NCBI GenBank assembly: GCA_039925965.1
Contig: JBDSXW010000094.1
Location: 1-64,000 of the forward strand
Direction: 5' to 3'
DNA from: JAZKFT01 sp039925965
GTDB taxonomy: Bacteria; Bacteroidota; Bacteroidia; Chitinophagales; Chitinophagaceae
DNA: 64,000 nucleotides
Shown: piece by piece, positions 29,665 to 39,528 of the stretch
Position numbering within the stretch: position 1 is the first letter of the stretch
How the letters are laid out: each line of letters starts with the position of its first letter
Notes under the pieces: generated by a model
Databases searched by the model: none
The model's input: only the letters and a program-made list of their open reading frames with translations
What the model was told of the DNA's origin: nothing
Made by a program: the position numbers and the translations under genes

Positions 29665-29807
29665 ATCGTGTGTAAAGGTATTTGGTTGATGCCAGCTTTA
29701 GCCACAAAGACTCAAAGGAACAAAGCCGCAGGAATTTTTCCAGCCGGGTGTATTTTCTTTGTGACCCTTTCTGCCTTAGAGTCTCTGTGGCAATTAACAA
29801 CAAACAT

Positions 29808-29838
29808 TTTGCAACAAAGTTGCATTCCATTATTTTTG
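29808..29838 (+). promoter_or_regulatory. canonical Bacteroidota promoter with overlapping palindromic operator
   Basis: TTTG (29808-29811), 19 nt, then TATTTTTG (29831-29838) matches the Bacteroidota consensus TTTG-N19-TAnnTTTG exactly. The perfect palindrome TGCAAC-AAA-GTTGCA (29810-29824) covers the -33 box and part of the spacer, the position of a repressor site. The merC-like ATG is only 4 nt beyond the -7 box. The nearby Fur-family protein is the natural candidate regulator (inference). Confidence 0.7.
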
Positions 29839-29842
29839 CGGG

Positions 29843-30235
29843 ATGCTTCGTAAGATAAACTGGGATGCGTTGGGGGTTGGTGCAAGTGTGGCCTGCGCCA
29901 TACACTGTGCTTTGCTGCCATTGATTTTTACCAGTTTACCTTTCTTCGGCATTGATTTTATTACCAACAAGGTATTTGAATATGGCATGATTGCCCTGGC
30001 ATTTGTAATCGGCGTGATCGCGCTATCCCATGGCTATCGCAAGCACCACCATCGATTAATTCCCATCCTGTTTTTCAGCGCCGGCTTTGTTTTTTTAATT
30101 GCAAAAGAATGGTTGGCATCATGGGAGATTCCCTTTTTGATCGTGGCGGTATTGTTGATCCTCACTGCCCACTATATCAACTACCGCCAATGCCGCGGGC
30201 ATAATCATGCCCATAAAGAAGATTGCGATCATTAA
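29843..30235 (+). CDS. MerC-domain membrane protein, 130 aa
   Basis: Small inner-membrane protein of the MerC family, first known from mercury uptake and also found near metal regulators in Bacteroidota. Four hydrophobic segments are visible. The first has the metal-binding pattern 'ACAIHCALLPL'. The C-terminal tail is His/Cys-rich ('CRGHNHAHKEDCDH'), suggesting binding of soft metal or zinc. It is divergent from sco/fur and has a promoter with an operator-like palindrome just upstream. No merA or merR is present, so mercury resistance is not implied. Confidence 0.82.
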   Translation: MLRKINWDALGVGASVACAIHCALLPLIFTSLPFFGIDFITNKVFEYGMIALAFVIGVIALSHGYRKHHHRLIPILFFSAGFVFLIAKEWLASWEIPFLIVAVLLILTAHYINYRQCRGHNHAHKEDCDH

Positions 30236-30564
30236 TGTCCCATCAGTGCCGGCTTATTAAAAAGGCCGCTATTACCTGCAACCTCAGGATCTGAGCGGTT
30301 TGGTATCAATTGTCGATACTTCGAAAGGTACAAAATTGGGTAATAATCGTCCCAGCATTTTGCAGCTATTATTAAAAGACGCATACCTGTCTCAGCAAAT
30401 GAAAAATAGATCTCAATCTGTTTAATCCGCCCAATGCACGCTTTACACCCATCTTTATCGAAATGGCGTCCGATCAACTTAGGATGCAGGCAATTAGACG
30501 GAGCTTTGTATATTGCTTTGCGAACCTTCTTTCACGCTTTAGGTCACAATCTTAAACCTCCCCT
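30236..30564. other. 329-nt intergenic stretch without recognised gene
   Basis: An 81-codon minus-strand frame (30232-30477, TTG start) exists but has no signal peptide or known motif, and I do not support it. No clear promoter box, hairpin or repeat was found. Confidence 0.4.
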
Positions 30565-31887
30565 ATGGAAAAGAAAACCGCGTTGAATTCCAGCCGCAGA
30601 AATTTCATTAAGCAAACTGCTACAGCTTTTGCCGGCATTATGATTGTTCCCCGCTTCGTACTCGGCGGCAAGCAATGGGATGGCAGCCGTTTCATCCCGC
30701 CCAGCGATATGATTTCATTAGGGTTTATCGGCTGTGGTAAACAGGGACCATTACTGGTCAATTCCTTTTTAACCACCGGCGAAATCCGTGTCGCTGGCAT
30801 CAGCGAAGTGTACCAGGATAAGGTCGTTCGCATGATCAGTAAGATCAAATCTATACATGAAAAAATGCCGGCGTTGGGAACCTATTCGGATGTGCCGGTT
30901 TACAACGACTTCCGGGAATTGCTGGCCCGCAAAGATGTGGATGCCGTTGTTATCGCCGCACCCGATTACTGGCATGCGGTGATGGCGGTTAAGGCTGCCG
31001 AAGCTGGCAAAGACATCTATTGCGAAAAGCCGATGTCGCTTACCATTAAAGAAGGCCGGGCGATGGTGGATGCAACCCGTAAATACAACCGTGTTTTTCA
31101 AACTGGCAATATGCAGCGGTCCTGGGCAGAATTCCGGCAGGCTGTCGAACTGGTGCGTAACGGTTATATAGGTGAGATAAAAAATATTAAAGTAAATGTA
31201 GGTCCGCCGCCGGTGGCATATAATTTACCTGCCGAGCCCATTCCCGCCGGGCTGGATTGGAAAGCCTGGCTTGGCCCCAATGAATACAAAGAATTTAATG
31301 CAGAGCTGGCCCCGCCTATCACCAAAGATGTCTATCCTAACTGGCGCAATTACAAAGAGTTTGGCGGCGGGATGGTGACCGATTGGGGTGCCCACATGTT
31401 CGATATTGCCCAATGGGCACTGGATATGGACGCAAGTGGACCGGTAGAGATTTCAGGGCCGGATGCGGATCATCCTGTGTTGACTTACAAGTATAATAAT
31501 GGGGTGGTGATGACCCACGAAAAATGGGAGTGGAGCAATGCGGTATTATTCACTGGCACTAAAGGCGAAATACGGATTGCACGCGGCAAACTGGAAACAA
31601 CCCCAGCATCCTTAAAAGATAAACTGATTGGTGAAAATGAAAAGCATGTGTACAAAAGTGAGAACCATTACAAGGATTTCCTGCAGGCGATGCGCAGCCG
31701 TACAAAGCCCATCAGCGATGTGGAAACCGGGCATCGCACCGCCACCGTTTGTAACCTGGGCAATATCGCCTATGAACTAAAACGTTCATTGCAATGGAAT
31801 CCGAAGAAAGAGCAGTTTAAAAATGATGATGATGCAAATGCGTTATTAGGGAGGAAGCTACTGGATGAGTGGAAGATTAAGATGTAA
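30565..31887 (+). CDS. Tat-exported Gfo/Idh/MocA oxidoreductase, 440 aa
   Basis: NAD(P)-dependent sugar or inositol dehydrogenase-like protein. A twin-arginine signal (SRRNFIKQTATAFAG) indicates folded export to the periplasm, common for this subgroup in Bacteroidota and Planctomycetota. The Rossmann domain begins 'ISLGFIGCGKQG', followed by the conserved 'YCEKPMSLTIKEGRAMVDA' with the catalytic-type Lys. The C-terminal domain has 'YKEFGGGMVTDWGAHMFDI'. Length is typical. The substrate is unknown; no sugar operon surrounds it. Confidence 0.9.
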   Translation: MEKKTALNSSRRNFIKQTATAFAGIMIVPRFVLGGKQWDGSRFIPPSDMISLGFIGCGKQGPLLVNSFLTTGEIRVAGISEVYQDKVVRMISKIKSIHEKMPALGTYSDVPVYNDFRELLARKDVDAVVIAAPDYWHAVMAVKAAEAGKDIYCEKPMSLTIKEGRAMVDATRKYNRVFQTGNMQRSWAEFRQAVELVRNGYIGEIKNIKVNVGPPPVAYNLPAEPIPAGLDWKAWLGPNEYKEFNAELAPPITKDVYPNWRNYKEFGGGMVTDWGAHMFDIAQWALDMDASGPVEISGPDADHPVLTYKYNNGVVMTHEKWEWSNAVLFTGTKGEIRIARGKLETTPASLKDKLIGENEKHVYKSENHYKDFLQAMRSRTKPISDVETGHRTATVCNLGNIAYELKRSLQWNPKKEQFKNDDDANALLGRKLLDEWKIKM

Positions 31888-32027
31888 CGTACCCTCCTGC
31901 AACAATGCTTCCGCACAGTATATCAATCTTATGAGTGGAACTTCGTTATCTACCATCTTCAAAGCCTGGATAGTTCATTTGAAAAAAAGCCATATCTAGC
32001 TACCAGGCCCTGGGTTTATAGAGTAAT

Positions 32028-32085
32028 GCACACTGACCTAATGACTTACTGACCCAATGACTTACTGACCATTGCACCACATGAT
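32028..32085. repeat. word repeat CTGACCTAATGAC / TTACTGACC
   Basis: About four tandem copies of 'AATGACTTACTGACC'-like words lie between convergent genes. The 13-mer CTGACCTAATGAC (32033-32045) recurs exactly at 63602-63614 inside the E1 gene. Confidence 0.65.
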
Positions 32086-32124
32086 GGCATTCCAACTATA
32101 ACCAATAGTTGTAATAAATAATCC

Positions 32125-33165
32125 CTAAAAACTCGGGCATCGCACCGCATTCTTCGTGCTGTTTTCCCGGTCGAAAAAAGAAGTATTCGTAATCGAAATT
32201 TCAAAACCTCCACGACCCTGGCTGGCGCTCTTCAAAAGGCTTGTATTGATATCGTAAGAAAAGGCTACAGCAGTGGTTTTGTAATTCAGTTTTATAACGG
32301 GTATGATGGCATCTTTCCAGCGCAAAAAGCCACCAAGGCTGAGTTTGTATTCAGCCGTTTCCAGCCGGTCGTCAAGGGCCATTGTAAATAAAGCGCCGCC
32401 AATGATTTCCTTGAAACTACCCTGCTGATTATAGTCGGCGTGTATGGTAAAAAAACTGCGTGCATCCATTCCCAATTTCAGGCCAAGGCTGTATACCCAT
32501 TTTCCATTCAGTTCGGTGCCCGGATTGCGATAAAATGAATTCTTAGGGCGATTAAAATGGTGATATGCAATACCAACAAAGAGGTTATTATTTTCGTCCT
32601 CTTCATTACCAAACTCAGTATTGTAACTAAGTCCCACGCTGCCATCCCAATAGCCGAGCGAGTAATTGATCAATGTTTCGCCGGTAGCAATTGCAGGATT
32701 ATACCCAGCTCCCGTAAATTGGTTATCGGTGGTTACTTTAGACGGATCGATGCTCCGTTGTACATAACCGGCCATAAAGCCCAGCGACAGATATTGGTTT
32801 TTGTCTTCATTCAAAGATTTATGGTAATTGATAACCGGTAGTATCTGCGTGGTTTTGAAATTGCTTGATCCTGCCTTGTCATACACCACTTGTCCGCCAA
32901 TCGTTAAAAAATCGCTCGCATGTCCTATCGGCATTTTATAATCCATATTAAAGGACCCGGTTTTATACGGCACGGCTACCGAGGCCCATTGGTGCCGGTA
33001 CACGGCCTGGAAACGCAGGTCGCCCTTAAAAATGCCCGCCAGCGCAGGATTTCGCAACATTGGCGCTTCAAAAAATTGTGAGAAATGAACATCCTGCGCG
33101 CCAGCGCCCAGGCATATCCCTAAAGCAATAAAACAACCGGCGAGGTATCGTAAGGTCTGCACCAT
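32125..33165 (-). CDS. PorP/SprF-family type IX secretion membrane protein, 346 aa
   Basis: Outer-membrane barrel protein of the PorP/SprF family. The signal peptide ends at 'GAGAQ'. It is followed by the family hallmark 'DVHFSQFFEAPMLRNPALAGIF' region and 'VYRHQWASV'. The rest alternates in beta-strand style. SprF-like proteins typically sit beside a giant secreted adhesin and help its secretion or anchoring. Here the start overlaps the stop of the 1601-residue PKD protein (TAATG), so the pair is co-translated. Confidence 0.92.
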   Translation of the reverse strand: MVQTLRYLAGCFIALGICLGAGAQDVHFSQFFEAPMLRNPALAGIFKGDLRFQAVYRHQWASVAVPYKTGSFNMDYKMPIGHASDFLTIGGQVVYDKAGSSNFKTTQILPVINYHKSLNEDKNQYLSLGFMAGYVQRSIDPSKVTTDNQFTGAGYNPAIATGETLINYSLGYWDGSVGLSYNTEFGNEEDENNNLFVGIAYHHFNRPKNSFYRNPGTELNGKWVYSLGLKLGMDARSFFTIHADYNQQGSFKEIIGGALFTMALDDRLETAEYKLSLGGFLRWKDAIIPVIKLNYKTTAVAFSYDINTSLLKSASQGRGGFEISITNTSFFDRENSTKNAVRCPSF

Positions 33166-36100
33166 TAGTAGATCAGGTTTATGGTTCCGTTAATGGTGAT
33201 CAGGATGTTGTTTTCGCAATACACTTCGGCGATATAGGTATACACATCGCTGGCTGCCCTGGTACCTTTATAGCTTCCGTTCCAGCCCTGCGACGGATCG
33301 TTGGGTGTCATATTCGTTTTTCCAAACACCATTTCGCCCCAGCGGCTGAATACCCGAAGCGATTTGATGCTAGACAGGCCGGTACCCCTTGGATAAAAAA
33401 TATCATTCATACCATCCCCGTTTGGAGAAAAGGTGTTCGGAATATATACATTGCTGTTGTTGCACAAAACGGTAACGGTAACGGAGTCGGTGGCTGAACA
33501 AAGGCCATTGTTGGTCACCGCGATCACATAGGTAGTAGTGGTTTTGGGTGTAGCCGTCGTTACCAGGCAATCTACACAAGACAACTGTGAAGCTGGCGTC
33601 CACTTATAGGCGACAGCGTCAGCAGAAGCGGTGGCATTTAATAACGCAGACGAGCCACCACTGATGGTGATATCGGGCCCGGCATTTACAGTCGGGTATG
33701 TGAAAACGGTGATAGGAATATCCTGGGTATAGGTTTGGCAGCCCAATGTGTCGGTGGCCACCAACCGGTAGGTAGTAGATACCAGAGGTGATGCAATAGG
33801 ATTTGGAATATCAGATGCGGAAAGCGCTGTAGCTGGTGTCCAGCTATAGCGTTGTGCCCCAGTCGCTATTAATTGGGCTGTTTGTCCCAGGCAAAGACTA
33901 TCCGCCGGCGGCGTTGCAGTGACAGTATAAGATGGTAAATATTGTACATGTACCGAGTCGATTGCCTGGCAGCCGAAGGCAGACGCTCCCTTTACATAAT
34001 ACCACTCTGAGCGGCTCGCAAGCGTAGCGACTGGGTTGGAGCAGTTGATGCAGCTCAACTGACTGCTTGTTGGTGGTAGCCAGGTATAAGTGCCGGAGCC
34101 GCTGGCTCTTAGCGTAACAGTGGTGTTTGCACATACAGTAGTGTCGTTACCAGCATCAACTGCTGGCAAAGGATTTACGGTTATCGCCTTGCTGGTATCG
34201 GAAATACAACCGTACGACGATACGGTATGCAGCGTAACGGTAAAACTGCCTGCGGTGGGATAGGTTTGTAGTGGTGGGTTTTGGAGAACCGAGGTTTGGC
34301 CGTTGCCAAAATTCCAGGCCCATGTAATGCTTGCGGTATCCTGTTGTAAAATCCTTGGGGTAAACGTGGTGCTAAATGGCAGGCATCCAACAGAATCGCC
34401 AGTTATGAAGATGTTAGGTTTCGGATAGATAATAATGTTTGCCTTTGTCATCGTATCGCTACAAGTTCCTGAGCTTACAATTTGCTTAACCGTATATCGG
34501 CCAGGCACAAAATACGTATGAACAGGGGAGGGCTGGTTGGAAAAAGTACCATCGCCAAAATTCCAGCGGTGTGTAATCGGGCCCGTAGCCACAGCCGAAT
34601 CGGTAAAACTGATGGTGCCAGAGCCGCAAAAAACTGAATCGCTCATGCTAAAATTTGCCTTGGTCCCCACCACGTCTATGATAGAAGCACCGGCTACCTG
34701 GACAACACAGCCGGTGCTGGTTTCAGTAAAAAACACCCTGGGCTTATATGGACCAAAAGAGGTATATTTTTTCACTATTGAGGAGTCCGTCGTTGTGTCA
34801 GAACTACCATCGTTATAGTCCCACCTGTAGGTTCCTTTGGTAGGCACCGAGAGCTTAAATGCTACTGCCAGTGGCTGGCAACCTGTTAGCGGCTGGTAGG
34901 TAAACTGGTTGGTATAAGGGTATACAGTCACCGGTCTGATGAGCGAGTCTATGCAGCCGCCTGGGCTGGTAACCTTAAGCTTTACATTATAGGCACCAGT
35001 CGGGAAAGAAACAAACGGATTTTGCTGGAAGGAAGTATTGCCATTATCAAAATCCCACACCAGGCGATTATAATAATAGCTGTTATTGGCGAAACGTACC
35101 CTCAAAGGCGGGCAAATAGAAATCGAATCCGACAAACTGAAATTTGCCTTTGGTTTTTTTATACTAATATAACTGGTCCTGGTAACAGAATCGCTACAGC
35201 CGTTTCCATCTGTTACATAGAGCTTTACTGTGTACCTGCCACTATCGGGGTACATGGCTACAGCAGTGTCCCCGGAAAGGGTGGTCACCCCCGTGTTCCA
35301 GGTATACACCAGGTTATTGCCCAGGCCTGTAGCAATCAAAACCACCAGGGCATTGGGGCAGGAAACGGTGTCGTTGGCGGAGAAACTAATAACCGGCTTA
35401 CTGGTTTTAATGATGCCTGTTTGGGTGACCGAATCCTTGCAACCTACTATGTCTGTCACTACCAGCTTGACACTATATATACCGTTCCCAATGTATACAT
35501 GCGTAAATGGCGGGGTTGTAAACGACTGGACGGTGCCGTCGCCGAAGTCCCATTTCCAGTTATTGATATTGTGGGTACCATCTGTAGTAGACAGGTCGGT
35601 AAAAGTTACGGTACGTTGCGAACAGCCTCCGGGGTTAACTACGGAGAATGCAGCCACGGGGCCACTTACCACAACAAGATTCTGCCGGGAAACCGTATCG
35701 GCGCAACCAAAAATTGTAGATACCACCAGGCGAATAGTAAAGGTTCCGCTCAGCGTATAACTGTGGGTTGCCAGGCTATCGGGTGAAGTCACAACAGTAC
35801 CATCCCCAAAATCCCATTGGTAATTGGTAACATAGGCCGGGGTTTCGTAATGCGCAGTAAAAACAAAAGGAGCGTTTATGCAATTGGCTACGGTATTTAC
35901 CTTAAATGCCGTGGTGGAAGTACCAGTCAATATGGTTTTTCTAACAGTATCTGCACACGGAGACTCGGCTGCTATCAGGCTTACTGTGAAATTGCCGGCA
36001 CTCGCATAAGTATGTGCAACACTAGCTCCGGTAGTAGTAAAACCATCGCCAAAGTTCCAGGTATAAGTAGGGGCACCCGATGTTACCGAGGCAGCGAAAC

Positions 36101-37970
36101 TAAACCGAAAGCTATTGTTACAGTCCTGGGCAAAAGTAAAATCAGCTGCCGGGGGTAATACCTGCAGGTAGTTATTCAGCACCGAATCTTTTATGCAACC
36201 GCCATTGTCTACCCTCACCATTATACTAAACAGGCCGGCCTTGTCGTACCGGTGGGTAGCATTTTTTGTGCCTGCTGTGCCACCATCTCCAAAATCCCAG
36301 GACGTCACATTTCCTGATGAAGAAGTGTCGGTAAAAAACACCGGCTGCCTGGCACATACCGGGTTGGGCGATATTATAAAACCTGGTCGCGGAGGCGTGC
36401 CTACCCGTATTGTTTGAAACGCAGTATCCTTACAACCGCCCGATGTGGTAACGATAAGTCTTAAACTATAAACGCCAATAGTATTGTAAGTATGAGAAGG
36501 GCTTACTGCGGACGACGTAAAGCCGTCGCCAAAATCCCAGTCATAAGCCGTTACCGGATCTACTGTATTTACATTCGCCGTCGGAGCCAGCGTAACCGGT
36601 ACGCAACCTCCATTAGCAGTTAGACTGATGGCGGCATCGGGCGGGGCAACTACAACCAGGTTGGTTTTGGTAAGAGAGTCACTACAGCCTCCCGCGGTAC
36701 TTAAAGCCAGCTTTACACTGTACGAGCCGATAGTGGTGTATGTGTGTGTCACGGAGGAACCAGTCGCAGTTCCTCCGTCACCAAAATTCCAACTTTGTAA
36801 CAATCCACCAGGAGTGATATCCGTAAAGGTTACCGTTAGTGGTGCCTTACAAATGGTTGCCGGTGTATTGTTAAAAGCAACTGGTATGCGATTTCCAATG
36901 ACCAGCATTTTCTTAACCGAGTCCACACAACCATTAACAAAGCTGTTGGAAAGGGTAATCGTATAGCTTCCCGCAGTATTAAATATTTTTGTAGGATTAA
37001 AAACAAGACTACTGGTGCCGTCGCCAAAATTCCAGCTACTTTTTACCGTTGCGGGTGCGCTTCCATTGGTAAATGTTACCGGGCTGCCGATACAAGTTGG
37101 CGACGGAACCTGGAAATTTGTAAAGAGGGTATCCACTTTTACCAGGTTTGTTTTTACGACCGTATTGCTACACCCGTAGCTGCTTGTGGCGGTCAGCTTT
37201 ACAGTATAGTTGCCAAAGTTGGTATAGCTATGCACCGGGTTAGTTTGTGTACTAAAAGTTCCATCCCCAAAATCCCAGTTATAGGTAAATGTTCCCGATC
37301 CTGCACTGGCATTTAAAAAGCTTACCGTTTTTGGGAGTTTACAATAAGGCTGCATCGTGGTATCAAAATCGGCTTTTACGGTATCCCCGATTTTCGCAAA
37401 AGCGGGCTTGTTTAAATAGGTGCCGCAGCCATTGGTATTTTCAACATACAGAGCCACATAGTAGTCTCCAAAGTTGGAGTACAAATGATTGGGGTTTTGC
37501 AGGTTGCTGGTGAGGCCATCCCCAAAATCCCATTTCCAAGCCGAGATCGTCCCCGCGCCAGGGCTGCTTGAAAGGTCATTAAAATTGACAGTTAATGGAA
37601 AACAACCTTGCGTTGGTGCACCTGAGAATGCAGCTATAGGTACTGAGTTGATAGTTATCAGGTTTGTTTTGGTACTTACATCAGTACCTAAAGCATTGGA
37701 TACAGTGAGCGTAACGGTAAAAGTCCCAACCGCAGAAAATACTTTCAGCGGATTTTTAAGAGTAGAATTAGTACCGTCGCCGAAATCCCAGGACCAGTTG
37801 GTCGGATTAGCAGTTGATTGATCGGAAAACTGTATTTCTACGGGATTACAGCCTTGTATCTTGTCAGAAGTAAAAGCAGCGATGGGTTGTGCTATCAAAC
37901 CCGAATATGCACCTACCTGGAAACATACAATCAATAAAATAATCCGTGTTAGTTTTTTTTTCAGGTACAT
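33165..37970 (-). CDS. giant PKD-repeat adhesin with CHU_C sorting domain, 1601 aa
   Basis: Extracellular repeat protein exported by the type IX system. After a signal peptide (IILLIVCFQVGAYSGLIAQ) I count about 15 PKD-type modules, most with 'WDFGDG' or 'WNFGDG'. Three Ig-like modules follow with paired 'C.C' motifs ('LSCINCSNPVATL', 'LSCVDCLVTTATP'). The last 90 or so residues are a type B sorting domain ('YIPNTFSPNGDGMNDIFYP', 'VFSRWGEMVF', 'GWNGSYKG'). It is the partner of the PorP/SprF protein downstream. Likely role: surface adhesion or gliding (family knowledge, not shown). Confidence 0.93.
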   Translation of the reverse strand: MYLKKKLTRIILLIVCFQVGAYSGLIAQPIAAFTSDKIQGCNPVEIQFSDQSTANPTNWSWDFGDGTNSTLKNPLKVFSAVGTFTVTLTVSNALGTDVSTKTNLITINSVPIAAFSGAPTQGCFPLTVNFNDLSSSPGAGTISAWKWDFGDGLTSNLQNPNHLYSNFGDYYVALYVENTNGCGTYLNKPAFAKIGDTVKADFDTTMQPYCKLPKTVSFLNASAGSGTFTYNWDFGDGTFSTQTNPVHSYTNFGNYTVKLTATSSYGCSNTVVKTNLVKVDTLFTNFQVPSPTCIGSPVTFTNGSAPATVKSSWNFGDGTSSLVFNPTKIFNTAGSYTITLSNSFVNGCVDSVKKMLVIGNRIPVAFNNTPATICKAPLTVTFTDITPGGLLQSWNFGDGGTATGSSVTHTYTTIGSYSVKLALSTAGGCSDSLTKTNLVVVAPPDAAISLTANGGCVPVTLAPTANVNTVDPVTAYDWDFGDGFTSSAVSPSHTYNTIGVYSLRLIVTTSGGCKDTAFQTIRVGTPPRPGFIISPNPVCARQPVFFTDTSSSGNVTSWDFGDGGTAGTKNATHRYDKAGLFSIMVRVDNGGCIKDSVLNNYLQVLPPAADFTFAQDCNNSFRFSFAASVTSGAPTYTWNFGDGFTTTGASVAHTYASAGNFTVSLIAAESPCADTVRKTILTGTSTTAFKVNTVANCINAPFVFTAHYETPAYVTNYQWDFGDGTVVTSPDSLATHSYTLSGTFTIRLVVSTIFGCADTVSRQNLVVVSGPVAAFSVVNPGGCSQRTVTFTDLSTTDGTHNINNWKWDFGDGTVQSFTTPPFTHVYIGNGIYSVKLVVTDIVGCKDSVTQTGIIKTSKPVISFSANDTVSCPNALVVLIATGLGNNLVYTWNTGVTTLSGDTAVAMYPDSGRYTVKLYVTDGNGCSDSVTRTSYISIKKPKANFSLSDSISICPPLRVRFANNSYYYNRLVWDFDNGNTSFQQNPFVSFPTGAYNVKLKVTSPGGCIDSLIRPVTVYPYTNQFTYQPLTGCQPLAVAFKLSVPTKGTYRWDYNDGSSDTTTDSSIVKKYTSFGPYKPRVFFTETSTGCVVQVAGASIIDVVGTKANFSMSDSVFCGSGTISFTDSAVATGPITHRWNFGDGTFSNQPSPVHTYFVPGRYTVKQIVSSGTCSDTMTKANIIIYPKPNIFITGDSVGCLPFSTTFTPRILQQDTASITWAWNFGNGQTSVLQNPPLQTYPTAGSFTVTLHTVSSYGCISDTSKAITVNPLPAVDAGNDTTVCANTTVTLRASGSGTYTWLPPTSSQLSCINCSNPVATLASRSEWYYVKGASAFGCQAIDSVHVQYLPSYTVTATPPADSLCLGQTAQLIATGAQRYSWTPATALSASDIPNPIASPLVSTTYRLVATDTLGCQTYTQDIPITVFTYPTVNAGPDITISGGSSALLNATASADAVAYKWTPASQLSCVDCLVTTATPKTTTTYVIAVTNNGLCSATDSVTVTVLCNNSNVYIPNTFSPNGDGMNDIFYPRGTGLSSIKSLRVFSRWGEMVFGKTNMTPNDPSQGWNGSYKGTRAASDVYTYIAEVYCENNILITINGTINLIY

Positions 37971-38236
37971 GCAGTTTAAAAACTCATTTTTTAATAGTTA
38001 TTATGCGCTGGTATTATAGTGGCGAGCAAAATCAGTACCAAAGATGTTGTATAATTATTCAGTTTTGTCCTTTGTTTATGTTCTTGTAAGAGAAATACCC
38101 ACCGGTAGGGGTTCATTCATAATGAAACGGACACCCGGCCGAGATAAAATTCGATCCTCTGACCCTTCAGAAGATGCGGAAAATGCAGTTTTTGCTGCCC
38201 CGCTACCAGTAGCGAGCATGTTTCCTGAAATTGATT

Positions 38237-38266
38237 TTTGTATTTTTACCTGAGCCCCTATATTTG
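38237..38266 (+). promoter_or_regulatory. promoter of tRNA-Phe
   Basis: TTTG (38237-38240), 18 nt, TATATTTG (38259-38266): one base short of the Bacteroidota consensus spacing, 54 nt before the tRNA. Confidence 0.65.
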
Positions 38267-38320
38267 CAACCCCAACGGAATAATCAGGTATTAATACAAG
38301 GTTATCTGGCGGAAAAGGAT

Positions 38321-38393
38321 GGTGCGGTAGCTCAGTTGGTAGAGCAATGGACTGAAAATCCATGTGTCGCCGGTTCAAACCCGGCTCACACCA
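38321..38393 (+). tRNA. tRNA-Phe (GAA)
   Basis: A 73-nt cloverleaf without encoded CCA. D arm GCTC/GAGC, anticodon arm ATGGA-CTGAAAA-TCCAT with anticodon GAA, variable loop GTGTC, T arm GCCGG-TTCAAAC-CCGGC. The acceptor GGTGCGG / TCACACC has a C5-A68 mismatch and a G7-U66 wobble, which is unusual. A promoter lies upstream and a terminator 13 nt downstream. Confidence 0.93.
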
Positions 38394-38405
38394 CGTTAAA
38401 AATCA

Positions 38406-38438
38406 AGCAGTTGTGATGTATTTCACAATTGCTTTTTT
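38406..38438 (+). terminator. intrinsic terminator of tRNA-Phe
   Basis: AGCAGTTGTGA (38406-38416) pairs with TCACAATTGCT (38423-38433) with one G-U pair and a six-base loop, followed by a T run. Confidence 0.85.
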
Positions 38439-38675
38439 GTTTTTGGTCGAACCCTGGTTGAACAATTGTTTTTTGAAACCATGTGTCCATCAATTTAGTT
38501 GGCTTCGGTATGGCTACAAATGATCCTGGAGTGAAAAAAACCAGCCATTGTAGTGTCTGGGTTGTATTCGTCACACGAATAGAGCAATAGTTACAACTTC
38601 AGAAAAGCTTCGGAATTCTTAAAACCCGCAATATTGCCGGGGTGTTTTAGATTTACGGGAAATAATCAGGCTGCC

Positions 38676-39506
38676 ATGATAAAAATCGGTGACTACAACG
38701 ACCTCAAAATAATACGGCAATTGCCCATCGGTGCCTTTCTGGATGATGGAGCTGAGGGCATTTTATTGCCGAAAAGATTTGTGCCGGGTAATAAAGGTAT
38801 CGGCGATTCCCTCCGCGTATTTGTGTACCACGACGGAGACGGACGACCCATTGCCACCACCCAGCAACCTAAAGGCATAGTGGGCGATTTTGTAAAACTT
38901 CGGGTGATTGGCACGACCCCCCAGGGAGCGTTTTTAGACAATGGGCTGATGAAAGACTTGTTTGTACATAATTCCAAGCAGGTAGATACCATGCGACCTA
39001 ATTGCGACTACCTGGTATATATCTACCTCGACGAGCAAACCGGTCGCATCACCGCCACCGAAAAACTTGACTATTACCTCGACAATGACGATCTCTCCGT
39101 TATAGAAATGGATCTGGTGGATCTAACCGTACTTCGGCGGACGGATATTGGCTATGTGGTGATCATCAACAATAAGCACACCGGGGTGATCCACTTTAAC
39201 GAGATCTACCGCGATATCCAGGTTGGAGACAAGTTCAAGGGGTTTATCAAAAAAATTACGGAGGACAACAAGATAGACGTGGCTGCCGGAAAACCCGGCT
39301 ATGGTAGGGTAGAGGATGAAACCGGCAAAGTACTACGGTTGCTTACAGAAAATAATGGCTTCCTTCCGTACCACGACAAAAGCAAACCCGACGATATCTA
39401 TTCCTTTTTTGCCATGAGTAAGAAGACCTTTAAAATGGCTACGGGCAATTTGTTCAAACAACGAAAAATCAGTTTTGAAAAGGATGGGATTAAATTGATC
39501 GGGTAA
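38676..39506 (+). CDS. CvfB-like S1 RNA-binding protein, 276 aa
   Basis: Protein of the CvfB/YitL family, a tandem of S1-type OB folds with a C-terminal winged helix. In Firmicutes it influences virulence gene expression through RNA binding. Visible: 'IRQLPIGAFLDDGAEGILLP' (first S1-like unit), 'FVKLRVIGTTPQGAFLDNG' (second), 'IGYVVIINNKHTGVIHFNEI' (third), and the C-terminal 'LPYHDKSKPDDIYSFFAMSK' winged-helix region. ATG 38676 is chosen; an in-frame TTG at 38634 is less likely. Monocistronic. Confidence 0.88.
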   Translation: MIKIGDYNDLKIIRQLPIGAFLDDGAEGILLPKRFVPGNKGIGDSLRVFVYHDGDGRPIATTQQPKGIVGDFVKLRVIGTTPQGAFLDNGLMKDLFVHNSKQVDTMRPNCDYLVYIYLDEQTGRITATEKLDYYLDNDDLSVIEMDLVDLTVLRRTDIGYVVIINNKHTGVIHFNEIYRDIQVGDKFKGFIKKITEDNKIDVAAGKPGYGRVEDETGKVLRLLTENNGFLPYHDKSKPDDIYSFFAMSKKTFKMATGNLFKQRKISFEKDGIKLIG

Positions 39507-39528
39507 CGGGCTCGCCGCTATCGCTCGG

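Noticed and set aside
29843..30235. Mercury-resistance operon
   Set aside because: A MerC-domain protein alone is common in Bacteroidota metal loci; merA, merT and merR are absent.
30232..30477. 81-residue minus-strand gene
   Set aside because: TTG start, no motif, no signal peptide, no operon context.
38394..38640. Integration site next to tRNA-Phe
   Set aside because: No integrase, no repeated tRNA 3' end nearby, and genes on both sides are ordinary. The 62-codon minus frame there has no family features.
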